Source: Dipteronia dyeriana (Eukaryota; Streptophyta; Magnoliopsida; Sapindales; Sapindaceae). From it: a DNA stretch of 64,000 bases. Within the stretch, counting starts at the first letter, position 1; each line of letters begins with the position of its first letter. Positions 58,450 through 64,000 of this stretch are shown piece by piece. The translations under genes and the position numbers were made by a program. The DNA is taken from assembly GCA_032871835.1 (NCBI GenBank), contig CM065297.1:60995253-61059252 (forward strand). The letters run 5' to 3'. The notes beneath the pieces are model-generated. The model made no database searches and was not told the DNA's origin. It saw only the letters and a list, made by a program, of their open reading frames with translations.

Positions 58450-58900
58450 TAGAGTCAATGTGCATAATAACAAGTCAAATCATGTTAATAGAAGTAAGAA
58501 TGAGAAACTTGTTAAGAAAGTATTGGTTAGAAAAGACACTTCACAATGTCTTGTTGCACAATATGCTCTTAGAGCTTACTCATCCTATTGTTTGTACCTC
58601 GATAGCGGCTACTTTAGGAATATGATCGGTAACAAAGAGTTCTTTAAGAATCCTGTTATGAGGGATGGTGGATGGGTTACTTTTGGTGATGGCACCAAAA
58701 AACAAGTTCTAGGCAAGGGAACAATTTGTATCCCTAGATTGCCTAAACTAAGAAATACTTTGTATGTAGATTGTTTACAAGCTAATCTAATATGCGTAAC
58801 ACATTTGTGTGAAATCTTTCTGAAGGTTAGTTTTAAGTGTGAAATCTTTTAGGAGGCTAATTTTGACAATGATGTGTGCACAATAATTGATAAAAAGAGC
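58450..58900 (+). pseudogene. SIRE protease region
   Basis: In frame from about 58376 to 58852. The retroviral-type aspartic protease active site reads YLDSGYFRNMIG (around 58597-58632), with the catalytic D-S-G present, followed by FGDGTKKQVLGKG and a LRNTLYVDCLQANLI segment. A stop after CEIF (58850) and a frameshift break the tail. Alone among the enzymes of this copy, its active site looks undamaged. Confidence 0.75.
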
Positions 58901-58916
58901 AAAGTTGTTTGTTTAA

Positions 58917-59856
58917 TTGCTATTATATAGAGATAGATCATTTAACTTGTATTATGCATATGAGTGTAACAAGCTTGATTTGTGGCATCGAATATTGGGC
59001 CACATGAACATTAAATATTTAAAGAAGCTTGAAAAATATAGCATTGTTAGAGGTCTACCTAGTATTGGTAAAGAATTTAATGGTGTTTGTGAACCTTTTC
59101 AATTAGATAAACAAACCAAAGTGTCTCTTAAAAAGATTACTTACATAGCTACTAATAAGCCCTTAGAACTTATGCATATGGACCTAATGGGACCAATTTA
59201 AACCGAAAGCATAAATGATAAGAAATACATTTTTATGTGTGTTGATGACTTTTCTCGATGTGCTTGGGTTTATTTTCTTAGAGACAAGATCCAAACTTTT
59301 GGTTACGTTAAGAAATTTTGTAATCAAGTTCAAAATGAAAAAAGGTCTTGGAATTAAGAAAATTTGTCGCATTAGGATTGATCTTGTGAGTGAGTTTGAA
59401 AATGCCAAATTTAGTGAGTTTTATGATGACTTAGGGATTTCTCATGAGTTCTCGGCTCCTAGAACTCCTCAACAAAGTGGTATTGCTAAGAGGAAAAATC
59501 ATGTCTTGCAAGAGTTGACTAGGGTAATGCTCAGTAGCAAGAAAGTCCCTAGGAACCATTGGGCTGAAGCGGTCAATCTCGCTTGCTTTGTTTCTAATAA
59601 AGTCTTTAGAAAGCCCAATACAAAACATACCTCCCATGAGCTTTGGAAGGGCAAGAAACCCAATGTGAGTTACTTTCTTACTTTTGAAAGTAAGTGTTAT
59701 ATTTTGAATGATAGAGATCACTTAGGAAAGTTTGATGCTAAAAGTGATGTTGGTCTCTTTCTTGGATATGCTAAGAATATTCGTGCTTATATAGTTTTTA
59801 ACTTAAAAAACCAAGACTATTACGGAGTCTACAAATGTGAAAATAAAGGATCGTAG
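58917..59856 (+). pseudogene. SIRE integrase (GAG-pre-integrase and core), broken
   Basis: 58917-59201 has LWHRILGHMN and then VCEPFQLDKQ, where a second zinc-ligand Cys appears as Phe, and HMDLMGP with the first catalytic Asp. A stop at 59199 and a frameshift near 59330 follow. The second open piece (to 59856) carries RIDL in place of the RSDHG motif, PRTPQQSGIAKRKN in which the catalytic Glu of (V/A)ERKN is Lys, and the LGYAKN tail segment. The strand-transfer enzyme is inactive by at least two of these changes. Confidence 0.8.
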
Positions 59857-60085
59857 CATGCTTGATTTGTGTGATGATCATAATGTTAATGAACCTAAAT
59901 AGCATCTTTAAATGACACTAAAACACCTAATAATGTGACTACTTGTGATGCTAGTGATGATTCACCTATCGAGTCTAGTCATAATGATGAAATTGATAGT
60001 TATATTGAAGAAGAAAGTCAAGGGATAGGAAATGCATTGAATGATGTTATAGGGTTTTTTGATAGTACGACAAGTCAGTATGATC
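59857..60085 (+). pseudogene. Integrase-RT linker of the SIRE element, left part
   Basis: Acidic, Asn/Asp/Ser-rich text (NNVTTCDASDDSPIESSHND) typical of the poorly conserved linker between integrase and RT. It ends at the insertion. Confidence 0.6.
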
Positions 60086-60898
60086 ACCTGAAAGCATGGT
60101 GATTAGATATGCCGTGTCACAAAAATCAATAGGGGAAGATCAACCCAAGACAATTAATAGACAATCTTAGAGCCTAGTCAGGATTATATAAGTTTATAGA
60201 GAAAACTAGTCGATCAGATAGAGACAACTTGGTCGGGTATAGACCATCCGATCAGGACAAAAAAGGTCTAGTCGAGAATAGATAATTGGTCAGTTAGACA
60301 ATGTGTAGGAAACATTAAAGGCAACTATAACTCAAATACGAAGAAGAATGATCTTACTCAAACAAGGAATCTAGAATCACATTCCAATAAGTAAATATTA
60401 CTATTTTTTCTACATCTCAAAGAGTCCAGATCAATCAATAAATCTATTGTTGTAGAAGATTGCACACCAATCAGGAAATAAGTCCTAAACGGGCTACTCA
60501 ACTAAAAATCCTATGAAGATTCTAATTCAATGCACAAGATCTCCAAAACAGGAAAGAACATAAAGATGACTTTAACAAGTAACCAATCCTACTTAAACAT
60601 CATCACCTTTTCATATCTGTATAACAAGGATTAAGGTTCTACACATATATAAATAGACCCATAATCTCATTGTAAAGAGAGATAAAAATAAAATTAAAAA
60701 AAGATACAGATAGAGAGACGTAAATTCTTTTCACCATCACAGGCAACCGTGGATGTTTCCCCGCCTTAGGGTTTTACCACGTAAACTTATGTTTGTATGC
60801 TTTGCCCTTTTTCTATTTTCTTAATAACATCTTTAACAATCCGTAAAACTTGTTAGAAATGTGAACAATCCCACGTGATCCAAAAATCACCGTCAACA
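60086..60898 (+). mobile_element. About 0.8-kb insertion, probable copia solo LTR
   Basis: It separates the two halves of the pol linker. It contains a TATA box (TATATAAATAG, around 60644), AATAAAAT (about 60687), then CCGTGG...CCACG (60747-60781), the same outer stem as the LTR stem-loops elsewhere, and ends GTCAACA. There is no coding capacity, PBS or PPT. The right edge at 60898 fits a CA end. The left edge lies between 60060 and 60110, with no clear target duplication. Confidence 0.55.
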
Positions 60899-60989
60899 AA
60901 TGATAATCAACAAAATGTTCATTATGTTGAGAATTCTACCTCTATACTTAGAAACATCCATTATCAGTAAGACATCATAGGTGATTTGA

Positions 60990-61713
60990 ATGAATGGGTT
61001 AGGACTAGAAGACAACTAGCTAACCAAATTTCTTATGCTTGCTACACATCTCAAATTGAACCCAAGAACATTAATGAGGCTATAGATGGTGAGTTTTGAG
61101 ATAGGTTCATGCAAGAAGAACTTAATCAATTTGAGAGGAATGAAGTGTGGTCCTTAGTTCCTAGACCCAAAGACATTAATGTAATTGGCACTGAATGGGT
61201 GTTTAGGAATAAGACCGATGAGAGTGGAAAGATTATGAGAAATGAAGCTACACTAGTGGTCATGGATACACTCAAGTTAAAGGTGTTGATTTTGATAAGA
61301 CATTTGCATCCGTTGCACATCGTGAGTCCATTAGACTTTTGTTATCCATTGCATGTCTTAAGAAATTCAAATTGTTTCAAATGGATGTCAAAAGTGTTTT
61401 TCTTAATGGATTTCTTCAAGAAGAAGTGTATGTTGAACAATCTAAGGGTTTTGTAGACCTACACTCTCCTAATCAGGTGTACAAATTAAAAAAGGTTGTC
61501 TGTGGTCTTAAGCATGCTCATAGAGCATGGTATGATAGATTTACTCAATATCTTATTGAGAACAAGTATAAAAGAGGTGGCATTGATAGGACTTTGTTTG
61601 TTAAGCATCATGATAAAGATATTTTTGTAGCACAAATACATGTTGATGCCATGGTTTTTGGGTCTACATGTAAAACCAAGGTTTATGAGTTTTTTAGTCT
61701 CATGTCAAGTTAA
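60990..61713 (+). pseudogene. SIRE reverse transcriptase, broken
   Basis: After the insertion the linker resumes (GDLNEWVRTRRQ), then the RT N-terminal region W.LV.RPKD, GTEWVFRNK, and from 61339 the palm: MDVKSVFLNGFL.EEVYVEQ, then GLKHAHRAWYDR. The YVDD active site reads HVDA (around 61641-61652), so an essential Asp is lost. A frameshift lies between the first piece (to 61456) and the second (from 61339), and a stop is at 61712. Confidence 0.85.
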
Positions 61714-62576
61714 TTTGAAATGAATATGGTGGGTGAACTTAATTACTTTCTTGGAATGCAATTTACTCAATCTGGAGATGGTATTATGTTAACACAATCT
61801 AAATATGCTAGAAATCTTGTCAAAAAGTTTGGCCTTGAAAGTGGAAAAGATTTTGAAACACCCATGAGTAATACTCTAAAACTTGACAAAGATGAAAAAG
61901 GTAAGAATGTTAATCAAAGTCTCTATAGGAGCATGACAGGTAGTCTTCTCTATCTAATGGCTAGTAGGCTGGATATTTGTTTTAATGTAGGTTTGTGTGC
62001 TAGGTTTCAAGCCAATCCTAAGGAATCTCACTTGAAAGCCATTAAAAGAATCATTAGGTATATAAAAGGAACACTTAATCTTGGTTTATTTGATTATTTT
62101 GATACTGATGATATTCTGGTTGGCTATTGTGATACGGATTGGGCGGGAAACATTGATGATCATCAGAGCACATCGGGCGGTTGCATTTACTTGGGGAATA
62201 ACTTGGTTGCTTGGCAAAGTAAGAAGCAAATTTTTATCTCTCTCACTCTTTTTCTATAGTTGAGTACATTACGGTCGAAAGTGCATGCACACAATTACTT
62301 TGGATGAAGCAAATCTTCAAGGATTATGAGACTGAACAAGGTAAAATGACTCTCTATAGTGATAATATGAGTGCCATTAACATCTCTAAAAATTAGTTCA
62401 ACACTCACGCACAAAGCACGTAGATATTAGGCATCATTTCATTAGAGTGAACATTCTATTATTCTCTTGAGCATATGCCAACTAAAAATCAACTTGTGGA
62501 TTTGTTTACAAAGCCTTTTGACAAAAAGAGATTTAAATCTCTTCGAAGATCCATTGGCATGATTTGTGTTGATTAA
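61714..62576 (+). pseudogene. SIRE RT connection and RNase H, broken
   Basis: Open from 61720 to 62259 over 179 codons: MVGELNYFLGMQF, the SLYRSMTGSLLYLMASR box, CARFQANPKESHLKAIKRI, and the RNase H start YCDTDWAG..DDHQSTSGG. A frameshift at about 62245 lies just before the SxxEAEY site (read as VEYITVESA). The next Asp motif YSDNMSA is followed by a stop, a small deletion around HTQ..KHVDIRHHF, and the tail LVDLFTKPFDKKRF. The end is at about 62576. Confidence 0.82.
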
Positions 62577-62801
62577 TGTTTATGTGTGATTGCGAGTGGC
62601 TTGGTAAGGTAAACCTTAATTAATATCATTTTCTTTGAGAGCTACTCATGTGAGAAGTAATGATCTTGAGAAAATAGCTTTTATTGTTTTTAGACCATGC
62701 ACTTGAGCTTTAAAATTCTGATTTTTTAAGAAAAAGTGCACAAATGCTTCTCTTATATGTTTAAGTTTGAGTAGTTGAGTTTGAAAATGTATAGATTCTG
62801 G
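62577..62801 (+). other. SIRE 3'UTR, truncated
   Basis: Non-coding. Bases 62640-62800 match, reverse-complemented, 12040-12230 of the non-autonomous element (shared CTTCTCTTATATGTTTAAGTTTGAG). This is the link between the two elements. The expected PPT and 3' LTR are beyond the insertion at 62802. Confidence 0.75.
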
Positions 62802-64000
62802 TGTAGGGAAAATCGTGCAATGGAAGAGTGAAAAATTAGAAATTAGGGTTTGGTATAAACAATTTTTTTCCCTTTTTCAATAACAAGAACCTTAACCCTA
62901 GATTAATTGATGTATATAAACAAAATATCGTACCTTTTTCTCATGAAGATTGAACTAGTGCCGAATTGAATCTGTAAGATCTTCCAATCCAATCACGAAC
63001 GTGAATCACCTAGAAGTGTGGGCTCCCTTTCTCTAAATTGTATACCTGAGGATGGCAACAAACAAAATCCTTTTCTTTGTTAGTCACAATAACTCTGAGA
63101 AGAAAACAAAGAATGTTAGGTCACTTGTGAATTATCAATCAATTTGATTGAAACTCGTGTGAACCTTGATTCGATGTTGTACAGAAAACCTTTTTAATGT
63201 AAAGGCTACTAGTGTACTATCAAAAACTAAACGTTCTTTATTCCTTTTCTTCTTTACTGAATCTCACACTATTTCTTAGAGTTGAGCGAATTTTGTCTAG
63301 AGCAAAAACAAATTTTCTCTCAAAATTCTTATGGTGGCCGAATTCTCTTCAAGTGGAATTACTTAGGTTGGCTGAAATTTTCTATTATATAAAACTAGGG
63401 CTGGCCGAAATTCCTTCTTAAAAAATACTAGGGCTGGCCGAATTTTACAAGAGATATATATAGGATCACAAATCCTTTCCTAAGAAGGATATAATTGGTG
63501 GGTAAGAATCCTATCCTTATGTGGATTTACTTGATGACCAAGAATCCATTTCCAAAAAGAAATCTTTCCTACGCCAATACTCCGAATCCAACTCATTAGT
63601 GTATTTGTAACCATATTAAAGACTTCCTAATTTGATTAGATAAATAATTATTTTTATTTATCTACTTATCAAATATAGTCTTTAATATTAATTATACTAC
63701 CAACAATAGTAAAATATTAGGAGACCATCTTCTACTAGGAAAAGATTTTGACTTTTAATTAAATAATTAATTAATCAGCAAATTAATTAATTTCCATTTA
63801 ATTAAATAATAAAATAAAAATAATATATGTAGGCTTTTATACATTGCCTTGCCGCCCATGACAATATATAGGCATATATTTTTTTTTTCTTATTTTATTA
63901 AATCTATTGGACTTTTATAAAAAGTTCACATGTGAACTAGACCCATTCTTATAAAAAAGAAACAAGTCCACATGCCTTAATACAATTCTAGATGGACCCC
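62802..64000 (-). repeat. C-family LTR (runs off the window)
   Basis: Starts TGTAGGG and runs as the reverse complement of the end of the element C LTR (TATCGTACCTTTTTC; GAATCACCTAGAAGTGTGGGC), down to TCTAGATGGACCCC, which matches about 40212 in the C LTR. Roughly the first 1.1 kb of the LTR should follow outside. Sequence on its left is SIRE 3'UTR with no PBS, so it is either a 3' LTR or a solo LTR. Confidence 0.88.

Larger units (their letters stand above)
57362..62801 (+). mobile_element. SIRE-type Ty1/copia element, internal region
   Basis: PBS, gag (N-terminus missing), protease, integrase, RT and RNase H in copia order, then 3'UTR. SIRE lineage is supported by phrases in RNase H (GSLLYLMASR, CARFQANPKESHLKA) and by the 3'UTR and LTR shared with the other SIRE copies here. 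A probable LTR insertion (about 60086-60898) splits pol between integrase and RT. A C-family LTR cuts the 3'UTR at 62802. Confidence 0.88.

Overview
This window is a stretch of plant nuclear DNA built almost entirely from LTR retrotransposons inserted into one another. I found no host protein gene, rRNA, tRNA or CRISPR array. A plant origin is inferred from the element lineages: Ty1/copia elements with a primer-binding site for initiator-Met tRNA (TGGTATCAGAG) and SIRE-type or TAR/Angela-type pol, and Ty3-type elements of Athila and Tat character. Base composition is AT-rich, and nearly every pol reading frame is broken by stops or frameshifts. The species cannot be named from this sequence.

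Layout from left to right. 1-2760: the 3' end of a plus-strand SIRE element (3'UTR, polypurine tract, full LTR) that cuts into a copia pol. 2761-7108, continuing at 16563-16750: the decayed TAR/Angela-like copia (pol, then LTR). Its LTR is split by a complete minus-strand SIRE-family element at 7109-16562. That element has two 2.84-kb LTRs but no pol, so it is a non-autonomous derivative. 16751-22363: a Tat/Retand-like Ty3 3' end, consisting of an antisense coiled-coil ORF, a minisatellite array split by a probable solo LTR (18096-19650), and an LTR. 22364-51006: a chain of minus-strand, pol-less Ty3 elements. 'B' LTRs lie at 22364-22798, 34480-36290 and 49276-51006, so the middle LTR is shared by two tandem elements. 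The first B internal region is split by a second chain of the same style ('A' LTRs at 25609-27614, 30083-32090 and a partial one at 33496-33919). The second B internal region is split by a complete copia element ('C', 39124-48906) flanked by a perfect 5-bp target duplication.

51007-64000: a scrap of SIRE LTR; an Athila fragment (integrase C-terminus and downstream region); a minus-strand SIRE LTR fragment split by a C-family solo LTR (53615-55770); then a plus-strand SIRE element (LTR end, PBS, gag, protease, integrase, RT, RNase H) with a small LTR-like insertion at about 60086-60898. Its 3'UTR is interrupted at 62802 by a minus-strand C-family LTR that runs off the window.

Nothing here looks able to transpose on its own. 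Each pol examined lacks at least one catalytic residue or domain. The best-kept pol, in element C, has lost the protease active-site region and most of gag. The points of most interest are the LTR-sharing tandem chains of pol-less elements, the SIRE deletion derivative that keeps several polypurine tracts, a stem-loop kept in several different copia LTRs, and the antisense-ORF/minisatellite module.
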